Assembly: GCA_947074235.1 (NCBI GenBank)
Contig: CAMTOV010000011.1
Location: 1 to 36,756 of the forward strand
From: an uncultured Bacteroides sp.
GTDB lineage: Bacteria > Bacteroidota > Bacteroidia > Bacteroidales > Bacteroidaceae
Direction of reading: 5' to 3'
Length of the DNA: 36,756 nt
The notes under the pieces are model-generated. The model worked only from the letters and a program-made list of their open reading frames with translations. It was not told the origin of the DNA and ran no database searches. Positions 16,597-25,170 of this stretch are shown here, one piece after another (within the stretch, counting starts at the first letter, position 1; each line of letters starts with the position of its first letter). Both the position numbers and the translations under genes were made by a program.

Positions 16597-17574
16597 ATGA
16601 ACACTAATATGGAAAAACCCTACGTAGTAGGTATTGATATAGGTGGTACTAACACTGTATTTGGTATAGTTGACGCACGCGGAACTATTATTTCTAGTGG
16701 TTCAGTAAAGACTCAAGCTTACACTACTATCGAAGAGTATGTAGATGAAGTTTGCAAAAACCTTCTACCATTAATCATTGAACAAGGTGGTGTTGAAAAA
16801 ATAAAAGGTATCGGTATTGGTGCACCAAACGGTAACTACTATAGCGGAACTATTGAGTTTGCTCCTAATCTTCCTTGGAAGGGTATTATCCCATTAGCTG
16901 CTCTATTCGAAGAGCGTCTTGGCATCCCTACCGCTTTGACTAACGATGCTAACGCAGCAGCTGTAGGTGAAATGACTTATGGTGCGGCTCGTGGTATGAA
17001 AGACTTCATCATGATTACTTTGGGTACAGGTGTTGGTAGCGGTATCGTGATTAACGGACAAGTGGTATATGGACACGATGGCTTTGCTGGCGAACTAGGA
17101 CATGTTATTATGCGTCGTAGTGGTGGCCGCTTATGTGGCTGTGGTCGCAAAGGTTGTTTAGAGACTTATTGTTCGGCAACAGGTGTGGCTCGTACCGCAC
17201 GCGAATTGCTAGCAGCTCGCACAGATAAGAGCGCCTTAAGAGAAGTTCCTGCAGAAAACATCACATCTAAAGATGTATATGACGCAGCTGTAAAAGGAGA
17301 TGTATTAGCTCAAGAGATATTCGAATTCACAGGTAATATTCTTGGTGAAGCATTAGCCGACTTCATAGCCTTCTCTAGCCCAGAAGCAATTGTCTTGTTT
17401 GGTGGATTGGCAAAATCAGGACACTACATTATGGATCCTATCCAAAAATCTGTAGATGAAAACGTGTTGACTATCTTCAAAGGCAAAACTAAATTATTAG
17501 TTTCTGAATTGAAAGACTCTGATGCAGCAGTGCTTGGTGCAAGTGCTTTGGCTTGGGAGTTGAAAGACTTATAA
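16597..17574 (+). CDS. ROK-family sugar kinase, probable glucokinase/hexokinase
   Basis: This is a 325-residue cytosolic kinase. It has the ATP-binding DIGGTNTVFGIV near residue 14, the catalytic Asp in LTNDANAAAVGE, LGTGVGSGIVINGQ, GELGHVIM and the ROK zinc motif CGCGRKGCLE. The length and lack of a DNA-binding domain mark it as an enzyme rather than a ROK repressor. ROK kinases phosphorylate glucose, mannose, GlcNAc or related hexoses. In Bacteroides fragilis the major hexokinase (RokA) is of this type, and this could be its counterpart. Translation may start at the second Met (residue 5). It is monocistronic, with a terminator at 17601. Confidence 0.9.
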   Translation: MNTNMEKPYVVGIDIGGTNTVFGIVDARGTIISSGSVKTQAYTTIEEYVDEVCKNLLPLIIEQGGVEKIKGIGIGAPNGNYYSGTIEFAPNLPWKGIIPLAALFEERLGIPTALTNDANAAAVGEMTYGAARGMKDFIMITLGTGVGSGIVINGQVVYGHDGFAGELGHVIMRRSGGRLCGCGRKGCLETYCSATGVARTARELLAARTDKSALREVPAENITSKDVYDAAVKGDVLAQEIFEFTGNILGEALADFIAFSSPEAIVLFGGLAKSGHYIMDPIQKSVDENVLTIFKGKTKLLVSELKDSDAAVLGASALAWELKDL

Positions 17575-17600
17575 TTGTCTACAAATAATTCATATATAGA

Positions 17601-17635
17601 AAAACGAGGATAGTAATACTGTTCTCGTTTTTTAT
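17601..17635 (+). terminator. intrinsic terminator of the ROK kinase gene
   Basis: AAAACGAG (17601-17608) pairs with CTCGTTTT (17624-17631), with a possible inner AGTA/TACT pairing in the loop, followed by further T residues. Confidence 0.8.
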
Positions 17636-17639
17636 TATC

Positions 17640-17647
17640 TATATTTG
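17640..17647 (+). promoter_or_regulatory. -7 promoter element of the interrupted lipoprotein gene
   Basis: TATATTTG is a full TAnnTTTG match, 33 bp before the start at 17681, just after the upstream terminator. No clear -33 box is present. It suggests that the broken gene had its own transcript. Confidence 0.5.
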
Positions 17648-17680
17648 TAATAAAAATATCAATACTATAACATTATATCT

Positions 17681-18124
17681 ATGAAAATTAAACTATTATC
17701 TACTGTATTTTTTATCATTTCAATATTTTGTCTAATAGGATGTGGCGGCAATAAAGAAGAAAATCACATTATTATCACAGTAAGCAACAACTCAGATTAT
17801 GTAATGGACGCAAATGCTACCACAACGATTCCTTTCACTGTATATCCTACTGAAACCAACATCGGCGATTTGAAAGTTATGACTATGGATTATGTGGGCA
17901 CTTCAAACGATGACATTGCTTTTAAGCAATTGGATATCGAAAAGATTACACCCGCCGCATAAGTTGGTTCATACATTGCTCATGTCATTATCACCAACAT
18001 GTCAAGAGACGAACAATTTATTCCGAAGGCAGATAAGAAATATGATATTGGATTTACTGGAGCTTGTTTTTATATAGGAGCGCACAGAAGCAGTGACTTC
18101 AGAGTAACGTTTACTCAAAAATAA
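17681..18124 (+). pseudogene. lipoprotein gene interrupted by one in-frame stop codon
   Basis: A signal peptide with lipobox (MKIKLLSTVFFIIS...CLIGCGG; Cys21 would be lipidated) begins a 93-codon reading frame that stops at TAA, 17960-17962. The same frame continues without any shift for 53 more codons (VGSYIAHVIITNMSRDEQFI...SDFRVTFTQK) to a TAA at 18122-18124. The continuation has ordinary protein-like composition and alternating beta-strand patterns like the first part, so one nonsense change in a gene of about 147 codons is the simplest explanation. The function is unknown; the mature part looks like a small beta-rich domain. The alternatives are a truncated but functional 93-residue lipoprotein or a sequencing error. 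Confidence 0.75.
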
Positions 18125-18141
18125 AAGGATTGTTTATATAA

Positions 18142-18177
18142 GTATTAGGATATCCTTAAAAATGAACATCCTAATAC
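18142..18177. repeat. 10-bp perfect inverted repeat downstream of the broken lipoprotein gene
   Basis: GTATTAGGAT (18142-18151) and ATCCTAATAC (18168-18177) enclose 16 nt. No T tract follows on the plus strand, so it is not a standard terminator, though it may stabilise or end the lipoprotein transcript. The rest of the 295-bp gap to rplS holds only the rplS terminator. Confidence 0.5.
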
Positions 18178-18366
18178 AAACAAAATATAGCACTCTAATA
18201 ATCCCCGTATTTATCACATTCAAAACTTAATCATTTTACTTTGTAATCCTCTACATTTAACAAATAGAATGTTAACAGTTATCGTGTAGAATGATACAAT
18301 TATCAAACGAGTTTATTTATATCTATAAGTTAGCTTAAAAAGAATGTGAGCAAAGGGCATAAAAAA

Positions 18367-18392
18367 AGAGAAGATTCTGATGAACCTTCTCT
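18367..18392 (-). terminator. terminator of rplS
   Basis: AGAGAAG and CTTCTCT pair, extended by TTC/GAA past one A-C mismatch around a TGAT loop. On the minus strand the stem is followed by a run of T residues. It lies 28 bp after the rplS stop. Confidence 0.75.
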
Positions 18393-18419
18393 CTTTTATC
18401 TCCAAATAGAGCTATGCAA

Positions 18420-18779
18420 TTATTTTGCAGTATTAACTCTTTTTTCTTTGATTCTAGCTTTTTTACCAGTAAGTGCACGCAAGTAGTACAATTTAGCGCG
18501 ACGTACTTTACCCACTTTGTTCACTTCGATGCTATCGATAGCTGGTGATTCTAATGGGAAAATTCTTTCTACACCTACAGTACCAGACATTTTACGAACA
18601 GTAAAACGTTTTTTCTCACCGTGACCGGCAATTTTGATAACTACACCACGGTACAACTGTACACGTTCTTTGTTACCCTCGATAATACGATAAGCTACAG
18701 TAACAGTATCACCTGCTTTAAATTTAGGATGCTGTTTACCAGTAGCAAATGCTTCTTCAGCAATTTTAATGAAATCCAT
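18420..18779 (-). CDS. rplS: 50S ribosomal protein L19
   Basis: The protein has 119 residues, the normal size for L19. The family pattern is clear: [57 protein letters not shown] and [22 protein letters not shown]19 sits at the 30S-50S interface of the ribosome. In many bacteria rplS follows trmD and rpsP, but here it stands alone with its own promoter (18862-18892) and terminator, the arrangement usual in Bacteroidota. Confidence 0.98.
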   Translation of the reverse strand: MDFIKIAEEAFATGKQHPKFKAGDTVTVAYRIIEGNKERVQLYRGVVIKIAGHGEKKRFTVRKMSGTVGVERIFPLESPAIDSIEVNKVGKVRRAKLYYLRALTGKKARIKEKRVNTAK

Positions 18780-18861
18780 TGTTCTTATTATTAAAATGTT
18801 TATCGTTACAACGCAACATATCAGGTAACTCTCTCCTGACAGCGATTACGCGAAAGCGGTG

Positions 18862-18892
18862 CAAAGTAACGAAAAATATAGCAATCCACAAA
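18862..18892 (-). promoter_or_regulatory. promoter of rplS
   Basis: On the minus strand TTTG (18889-18892) and TTACTTTG (18862-18869) lie 19 bp apart. The -7 half deviates at one base from TAnnTTTG. The same TTACTTTGCAC string occurs upstream of glyS (36416-36423), which suggests a shared promoter form for translation genes. The leader would be about 75 nt. Confidence 0.65.
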
Positions 18893-18901
18893 GTTTTTTA
18901 T

Positions 18902-18909
18902 TATATTTG
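18902..18909 (+). promoter_or_regulatory. -7 promoter element of the ten-gene murein-sugar operon
   Basis: TATATTTG is a full TAnnTTTG match, 21 bp before the ATG at 18931. It lies back-to-back with the rplS promoter. No good -33 box is seen. This would be the only obvious promoter of the operon that runs to 32484. Confidence 0.5.
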
Positions 18910-18930
18910 TAGCAATCTAAACGAACGTAT

Positions 18931-19701
18931 ATGGCACATATTCAGGTTAAAACGGTTTTCGGAGCATGCGCAATGGCTACTCTGATGTTGGCATCTTGTC
19001 AATCTTCATATCATGTAGCCCAGGTAGAAGGACGAATGATTAAAGTAGACTCTAGTTGGGATCAAAACCCAGATCAAGAAGCTCTGGCAATACTAAATCA
19101 CTACAAACACACTGTTGATAGTATGATGAATAGTGTGATTGGCGTAAGCGACCAACACATGAGCAAAGGATTTCCCGAAAGTACGTTATCAAACCTTGTA
19201 GCCGATGTTTTGAGAGAAGCAGCTACTCCAATAATTGGCAAACCGGCCGATATAGGTATCATTAATATGGGTGGGCTACGCACCGATTTGGATGCCGGCA
19301 ATATCACTCGTGGCAATGTATTCGAAATACTTCCCTTTGAAAACTCGCTTTGCGTACTCACCGTTACAGGCAACACCCTCAATAAGCTATTCACCTTTAT
19401 GGCTAGAAAAAAAGGAGAAGGAATGAGTGGTGCAGAATTGGTAATAAACCAAGATGGTGATTTGCTTAGCGCAACAGTAAACAAGGCACCTATAGAAGAT
19501 GAAAAACTTTATACTGTAAGCACAATCGACTATGTAGCTGATGGCAACGATGGATTCGTTGCTCTAACAAACTCAGTTCACCGCACTTGTCCGAAAGATG
19601 GTCTTTTGAGAGACATTTTTATAAGATACGTAGAGCGTCAAACGCAAAACAACAAGCAAGTGACATCATCCTTAGACGGACGAATCACTATGAAAGAGTA
19701 G
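18931..19701 (+). CDS. lipoprotein with 5'-nucleotidase C-terminal (substrate-binding) domain
   Basis: A 256-residue lipoprotein: the signal ends in LMLASC with Cys23 as the lipid anchor. The rest matches the C-terminal, nucleotide-binding domain of UshA-type 5'-nucleotidases: FPESTLSNLVADVLREA, IINMGGLRTDLDAGNITRGNVFEILPF and DYVADGNDGF. There are no metal-binding motifs, so it cannot hydrolyse alone. The metal-dependent domain is encoded by the next gene, 23 bp downstream, so a single UshA-like enzyme is split and its two halves are in reversed order. It is probably anchored in a membrane facing the periplasm. Family substrates are nucleotides and UDP-sugars. It is the first gene of the murein-sugar operon. 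Confidence 0.88.
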   Translation: MAHIQVKTVFGACAMATLMLASCQSSYHVAQVEGRMIKVDSSWDQNPDQEALAILNHYKHTVDSMMNSVIGVSDQHMSKGFPESTLSNLVADVLREAATPIIGKPADIGIINMGGLRTDLDAGNITRGNVFEILPFENSLCVLTVTGNTLNKLFTFMARKKGEGMSGAELVINQDGDLLSATVNKAPIEDEKLYTVSTIDYVADGNDGFVALTNSVHRTCPKDGLLRDIFIRYVERQTQNNKQVTSSLDGRITMKE

Positions 19702-19724
19702 ATTATAAACATCAGATTTAAGTT

Positions 19725-20564
19725 ATGAAAACAAATAAAGTCCTATTATATTCGTGCCTATTCATTCTTAGTATATGCACATCATCATTTGCTCAAAACA
19801 GCAAAACGCTCAAGATGTTGCACACCAGCGACACTCACAGCCGCATCGAACCAATTAATCCTAACTCTGACGATGCAAATGCCAACATGGGTGGATTCGT
19901 TAGAAGAGTTACAATGCTAAAAGAGCTTCGCAAAGAGAACCCAAACTTACTTCTTTTCGACTGCGGCGACTTTTCGCAGGGCACACCTTATTATAATCTA
20001 TTTCGTGGAGAGGTAGAAATAGAATTAATGAATTTAATGAATTATGATGCTGCATTGATAGGCAACCATGAGTTCGATTTTGGAATAGACAACATGGTGA
20101 CACTTTTCAAAATGGCCAATTTCCCTATTATTTGTTCTAATTATAATGTAGAAAACACGCCATTGAAAGATCTAGTTAAACCTTACATCATTATCAAACA
20201 AGATGGTTTGAAAATTGGAGTGATAGGAGTAAGCGCCCCACTCGAAGGATTGGTTCAAGCAGATAAGTGCGAAGATGTAACATATATAGACCCCGTTGAA
20301 ATAGGCAATAAACTGGCAGCGCAACTCAAAGAGAGTGAACACTGCGATGTAGTGATTTGTCTCTCGCACTTAGGTGTAAAATATGATGAGTATTTCATCA
20401 AAAACACAACCAATATTGATGCCGTATTAGGAGGACACTCGCACACATGGATGGATGAACCAGTGTTTTACATAAATGCAATTGATGAGAAAGTGCCTTT
20501 ACTTCACACAGGGAAAAACGGAGTTTTCCTTGGCGAAATAGACTTAACACTTGAACACAATTAA
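19725..20564 (+). CDS. secreted metallophosphatase, N-terminal half of a split 5'-nucleotidase
   Basis: The 279-residue protein has a signal peptide (to about residue 23, ICTSSFAQ). All calcineurin-like motifs of UshA-type enzymes are present: DTHS (Asp36, His38), FDCGDFSQG (Asp82), GNHEFD (Asn114, His115), LSHLG and GGHSHT. These bind two metal ions and hydrolyse phosphate or pyrophosphate esters of nucleotides. The substrate-binding C-terminal domain is missing here and is supplied by the upstream lipoprotein. Periplasmic breakdown of nucleotides or UDP-sugars is the likely role. The next gene starts 31 bp downstream. Confidence 0.9.
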   Translation: MKTNKVLLYSCLFILSICTSSFAQNSKTLKMLHTSDTHSRIEPINPNSDDANANMGGFVRRVTMLKELRKENPNLLLFDCGDFSQGTPYYNLFRGEVEIELMNLMNYDAALIGNHEFDFGIDNMVTLFKMANFPIICSNYNVENTPLKDLVKPYIIIKQDGLKIGVIGVSAPLEGLVQADKCEDVTYIDPVEIGNKLAAQLKESEHCDVVICLSHLGVKYDEYFIKNTTNIDAVLGGHSHTWMDEPVFYINAIDEKVPLLHTGKNGVFLGEIDLTLEHN

Positions 20565-20595
20565 AAAATAACCGAACACTTACACTTTCCTTTTT

Positions 20596-23500
20596 ATGAG
20601 AAAATTCTTTTTTATCGCGGTTGGCTTACTTATGTCGGGGTTTATCCACTATGCAGGCCAACCTGTATCAGCATATCCCAACTACAAACTCACTCAAAAT
20701 TCCGGACCTACTATTTTAGAATCAGTCAATCAACAGGCATGCAATGCTTGGGTTGACTCAGTGATGGGCAAGCTTAGTTTAAGAGAAAAGGTTGGTCAAC
20801 TCTTTATATATACCATAGCACCACATGATAATAAAAAGAACTTAGAACTATTGCACGATGCGGTGAGTTCTTATAAAGTAGGTGGTTTATTATTTTCGGG
20901 TGGGCAGATACTAACCCAAGCTTCTCTTACTAATAAGGCACAACAGATGGCTAAGGTGCCTCTGGTGATAACCTTCGATGGCGAGTGGGGATTGGCTATG
21001 AGACTGAAAGGTACACCATCTTTTCCTCGCAACATGGTGCTTGGCTGCATTGCAAACGATTCGCTTATTTATGAATATGGCAAGGAAGTAGCCAGAGAAT
21101 GTAGAGAGATTGGCGTACAAGTAAACTTTGCTCCGGTAGCAGATGTGAATATTAATCCTAAAAACCCGGTCATCAATACTCGTTCTTTTGGTGAAGACCC
21201 AAAACTAGTAGCACAAAAAGTTGTGGCTTATGGAAAAGGAATAGAGAGTGGAAAGGTGCTTTCTGTGTCTAAACACTTCCCGGGCCATGGAGATACAGAC
21301 ATAGATTCACACCATGCACTTCCCATATTGCCTTTCTCGCGCCAGCGATTAGATAGTATTGAGATTTATCCGTTTGATGTAGCAATTAAAGCCGGATTGG
21401 GTGGTATGATGGTAGGTCACTTGCATGTTCCTGCGTTAGAGCCTTCAAATAATCTTCCCGCTTCACTATCTTCTAAAGTTGTGAATGATTTATTGGTAGA
21501 CGAACTAGGCTTTAAAGGATTAGTATTTACCGATGCCTTAGCAATGAAAGGAGTAGCAGGCAACAAAGATGTGAGTCTGCAAGCATTAAAGGCCGGCAAC
21601 GATATGGTGCTTGCTCCACGCAACCTAAAAGTAGAGATTGATGCTGTGATATCTGCTATAGAGCGCAAAGAGATATCGGTAGCCGAGATTGAGGCTAAAT
21701 GTCGCAAAGTGTTGACTTATAAATATGTGTTGGGACTAAATAAAAAGCCTCATATCCAACTATCAGGGTTGGAAAACAGGGTTAGCACCCCATATGCCGC
21801 TGAGCTAATAAACCGCTTAAACAATGCCGCTATCACTGTTCTGAAAAATGAAGAGCAAACTATTCCATTGCCATTAGATACAGAAGAGTGCACACTGGCC
21901 TTACTCGAAATTAGAGGAAAGTCTTCTATGACAAATCTTAAACAGGGCATCGAAAAGTATTTTCCTATTAAAAACTATACTGTATCAAACGAAACTACAG
22001 AGGCGCAAAAAAAGCAGATAAGCTCCGAACTCTCTAAGTTCTCGCATATTTTAGTTTCTGTTAATGATGTAAAGATTGGCAATCATCAAAACTTCTTAAA
22101 TGATTTAGCGACTCTTTACCCCAATACTCCCATTATCTATTTGTGCTTTACTCAAGGGAAAGCCTTATTGACAATAGAAGAAGCTGTAAAGAAGGCGCAA
22201 ACTGTAGTCTTAGCACATACCTCTACTCCATCGCTTCAAACGCAAGTCGCTCAGTTATTATTTGGTAAGGCTATGGCAGATGGAAGACTATCGATGAGTT
22301 TGGGCAATTTATTTATGAGTGGCGAAGGGGTAACTATTCAACCCCAAAAGCTTACTGAGCAAATCACCTCTTCGAGTGTAAGAAAGATAAAACAATTATC
22401 CATACCTCGTATAGATTCTATTGCTTTAGATGGAATTCAGAAAGGTGCTTATCCTGGTTGTCAGGTATTAGTATTAAAGAATGGGGATATTATCTATCAG
22501 AAATCGTTTGGTACACATATTGGTGGAAGCAGCCAAGCAGTAAAGAATGAAGATTTATACGACATCGCTTCTATCACCAAAACCAGTGGAACACTACTAG
22601 CCCTGATGAAGCTCTATGATGAAGGTACATTCAATCTATCGGATAAATTGTCGACTCACCTCACTTGGTTGAAGGGAACAGATAAGGAAAATATAACGAT
22701 AAGGGAGATTTTATTTCATCAATCGGGATTGCCGGCTAGTATCAACTTCTACAACGAGCTTATTGATAAAGACTCGTTTGAAGGACCATTATTTTCAAAT
22801 AAGAAAACGAATAAGTATAGCGTTCAAGTAGGGAATAAAACTTGGGCTACTCCTAACTTTAAGTTAATTAAAGAGATGACTTCGCCCATACAAACATCCG
22901 ATTGCACCTTGCGTGTTTGCGAAAACCTGTGGGTTAACAAAGCATTTATTCAGCAAATGCACGATATAATTATTGAAACTCCTCTTAGAACGAAGCAATA
23001 TAGATATAGTGACATTGGCTTTATCTTGTTGCGCGAACTGGCAGAAAAATTATCAGGTACATCAATGGATATCTACCTCAATAAAGAGTTTTATCAACCT
23101 ATGGGACTGGATAGAATTGCTTTCAACCCACTAAGCAAATTCAGTAAAGAAGAAATCGTTCCATCTAGCAACGATCAATTCTTCCGCAAAAAGGTATTGC
23201 AGGGTTATGTGCACGATGAGTCTTCGGCTTTGCAAGGAGGGGTATCGGGTAGTGCTGGCTTGTTTGCCAATGCAGAAGAGATTGCAACCATCTATCAGAT
23301 GTTGCTAAATGGAGGTGTGCTAAACGGCAAGAGGTATCTTAGCAAAGAAACCTGTAGACTATTCACTACCGAAACATCAAAGATTAGTAGACGTGGGTTA
23401 GGTTTTGACAAACCTGAACCGGATAGCAAGAAGATTAACCCTTGTTCGCCATCAACACCAATGAGTGCTTTCGGGCACACAGGCTTCACCGGAACATGTG

Positions 23501-23640
23501 TATGGGCAGACCCTAAAAATGATTTAGTTTATGTATTCTTAAGCAATCGAACCTATCCAACGATTATGAATCGGAAGTTGATGCAAATGAATGTACGACC
23601 CAACATACAAGAAGCCATTTATGAAGCTATTGTAAAATAA
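20596..23640 (+). CDS. exported GH3 NagZ-type beta-N-acetylhexosaminidase fused to a serine beta-lactamase-like domain
   Basis: This is a 1014-residue exported protein with a signal peptide (about residues 1-26). Residues about 50-385 are a GH3 domain of NagZ type: KHFPGHGDTDIDSHH (from Lys226) carries the Asp/His acid-base pair specific to NagZ (Asp237, His239), and FTDALAM holds the nucleophile Asp313. Residues about 390-590 resemble the second GH3 domain. Residues about 600-1014 form a class C beta-lactamase/DD-peptidase-like domain with SITK (Ser659, Lys662), YSD (Tyr804) and HTG (961-963). NagZ normally removes GlcNAc from muropeptides in the cytosol; here the enzyme is exported. The second domain may trim stem peptides rather than destroy antibiotics; that is inference. 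Confidence 0.92.
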   Translation: MRKFFFIAVGLLMSGFIHYAGQPVSAYPNYKLTQNSGPTILESVNQQACNAWVDSVMGKLSLREKVGQLFIYTIAPHDNKKNLELLHDAVSSYKVGGLLFSGGQILTQASLTNKAQQMAKVPLVITFDGEWGLAMRLKGTPSFPRNMVLGCIANDSLIYEYGKEVARECREIGVQVNFAPVADVNINPKNPVINTRSFGEDPKLVAQKVVAYGKGIESGKVLSVSKHFPGHGDTDIDSHHALPILPFSRQRLDSIEIYPFDVAIKAGLGGMMVGHLHVPALEPSNNLPASLSSKVVNDLLVDELGFKGLVFTDALAMKGVAGNKDVSLQALKAGNDMVLAPRNLKVEIDAVISAIERKEISVAEIEAKCRKVLTYKYVLGLNKKPHIQLSGLENRVSTPYAAELINRLNNAAITVLKNEEQTIPLPLDTEECTLALLEIRGKSSMTNLKQGIEKYFPIKNYTVSNETTEAQKKQISSELSKFSHILVSVNDVKIGNHQNFLNDLATLYPNTPIIYLCFTQGKALLTIEEAVKKAQTVVLAHTSTPSLQTQVAQLLFGKAMADGRLSMSLGNLFMSGEGVTIQPQKLTEQITSSSVRKIKQLSIPRIDSIALDGIQKGAYPGCQVLVLKNGDIIYQKSFGTHIGGSSQAVKNEDLYDIASITKTSGTLLALMKLYDEGTFNLSDKLSTHLTWLKGTDKENITIREILFHQSGLPASINFYNELIDKDSFEGPLFSNKKTNKYSVQVGNKTWATPNFKLIKEMTSPIQTSDCTLRVCENLWVNKAFIQQMHDIIIETPLRTKQYRYSDIGFILLRELAEKLSGTSMDIYLNKEFYQPMGLDRIAFNPLSKFSKEEIVPSSNDQFFRKKVLQGYVHDESSALQGGVSGSAGLFANAEEIATIYQMLLNGGVLNGKRYLSKETCRLFTTETSKISRRGLGFDKPEPDSKKINPCSPSTPMSAFGHTGFTGTCVWADPKNDLVYVFLSNRTYPTIMNRKLMQMNVRPNIQEAIYEAIVK

Positions 23641-23669
23641 ACAACACACACCTTATAAGAAATACGCCT

Positions 23670-25133
23670 ATGAATCCAATCTCTATAATTATCACGATGC
23701 TGGCATATTTTGTTATGCTATTTACTATTTCTTATATAGCAGGCAAGCGTGCCGACAATGCCGGTTTTTTTATAGGCAATCGCAAACAGCCTTGGTATGT
23801 AGTAGCATTTGCCATGATTGGTGCTAGCATATCGGGTGTAACGTATGTGTCTGTTCCGGGCATGGTAGCATCTAGTGGTTTCTCTTATCTACAGATGGTG
23901 CTAGGGTTTGTATTTGGTCAGTTCATTATTGCCTTCGTGCTGGTACCGCTATTCTACCGAATGAACTTGGTGTCTATCTACGAATACCTAAACAATCGGT
24001 TTGGATTCTCATCATACCGCACAGGTGCTTGGTTTTTCTTTATCTCTAAGATGCTTGGTGCTTCGGTGCGTTTGTTTCTTGTTTGCCTCACGTTGCAACT
24101 ATTGGTATTCGAGCCTTATCATCTACCATTCATACTCAATGTAGTTATTACAGTAGCCATTGTGTGGCTATACACTTTCCGTGGAGGGGTAAAATCGCTT
24201 ATCTGGACTGATACACTTAAAACGACCTGCCTAGTGGTATCGGTCATCTTGTGCATACACTTCATTTCATCTCGTTTGAACTTAGGAGCTATGGATGCCA
24301 TCCGCACCATACAAGACAGCGACTTTTCTCGTATGTTTTTCTTTGACGACGTCAACGATAAGCGCTTCTTCTTCAAGCAATTCTTCGCAGGCGTCTTTAC
24401 AGTAATAGCCATGACAGGGCTTGATCAAGATATGATGCAACGCAACTTAAGCTGTAAGAACTTCAAGGATTCGCAGAAGAATATGATAACGAGTGGCATC
24501 TTGCAATTCTTTATTATCCTGTTATTCTTGATGCTTGGCGTTTTATTGTATACATTTGCCATAAGTCAGGGCATTGACGCACCGTCAAAAACCGATGAGC
24601 TCTTCCCTTTGATTGCAACCGGAGATTATTTCCCCATGATTGTGGGTATATTATTTATTATTGGTTTAACAGCGGCAGCCTATTCGGCAGGTGGATCGGC
24701 GTTAACATCGCTCACCACCTCATTTACCATTGATATATTAGGAGCTAAAGATCAATCGGAGGAGGAGTTAAAAAGAACAAGAAGTAAAGTGCATATAGGT
24801 ATGGCGTTTACTATGGCGGCCACTATATTTATATTCGACTTGCTCAACAGTACCAGTGTAATTGATGCAGTATATATATTAGCCAGCTACACGTATGGCC
24901 CTATATTGGGCTTGTTTGCTTTTGGTATATTCACCAAGTGGCAAGTGCGAGATAGATACATTCCACTAGTTGCGATTCTATCTCCGGCTTTGTGCTACGT
25001 GCTTCAACGCAACTCTGAACAATGGTTTAGCGGCTATCAGTTCAGCTACGAACTTTTAATATTTAATGCGCTATTCACTTTTATCGGACTATGCTGTTTG
25101 ATAAAACCACGAAGAAAAGCATTAGCAAGATAA
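23670..25133 (+). CDS. sodium/solute symporter (SSS family)
   Basis: This 487-residue inner-membrane protein has about 13 hydrophobic helices. The opening (MLFTISYIAGKRADNAGFFIGNRKQPWYVVAFAMIGASISG) and GLTAAAYSAGGSALTSLTTSFTIDI match SSS transporters, with the Ser-rich sodium-site region near residue 340. Family members carry sugars, sialic acid, amino acids or vitamins with sodium. Placed between the exported hexosaminidase and the intracellular genes, it may import a sugar released from murein, such as GlcNAc or MurNAc, giving the operon a second importer besides the AmpG-like protein. Substrate is inferred only. It lies 29 bp after the hexosaminidase gene and 37 bp before the next gene. 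Confidence 0.88.
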   Translation: MNPISIIITMLAYFVMLFTISYIAGKRADNAGFFIGNRKQPWYVVAFAMIGASISGVTYVSVPGMVASSGFSYLQMVLGFVFGQFIIAFVLVPLFYRMNLVSIYEYLNNRFGFSSYRTGAWFFFISKMLGASVRLFLVCLTLQLLVFEPYHLPFILNVVITVAIVWLYTFRGGVKSLIWTDTLKTTCLVVSVILCIHFISSRLNLGAMDAIRTIQDSDFSRMFFFDDVNDKRFFFKQFFAGVFTVIAMTGLDQDMMQRNLSCKNFKDSQKNMITSGILQFFIILLFLMLGVLLYTFAISQGIDAPSKTDELFPLIATGDYFPMIVGILFIIGLTAAAYSAGGSALTSLTTSFTIDILGAKDQSEEELKRTRSKVHIGMAFTMAATIFIFDLLNSTSVIDAVYILASYTYGPILGLFAFGIFTKWQVRDRYIPLVAILSPALCYVLQRNSEQWFSGYQFSYELLIFNALFTFIGLCCLIKPRRKALAR

Positions 25134-25170
25134 TAAACAGGTAGTAATAACCCTTTAAAGACTATTCAAT

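Noticed and set aside
17892..18077. 61-codon reading frame in another frame of the broken lipoprotein gene
   Set aside because: The lipoprotein frame continues sensibly through the same bases. This frame has no signal or family pattern, so a frameshift is not needed to explain the break.
20596..23640. The C-terminal domain as an antibiotic-resistance beta-lactamase
   Set aside because: Fusion to a NagZ-type domain and the operon context fit a cell-wall peptide enzyme better. Motifs alone do not show antibiotic hydrolysis.
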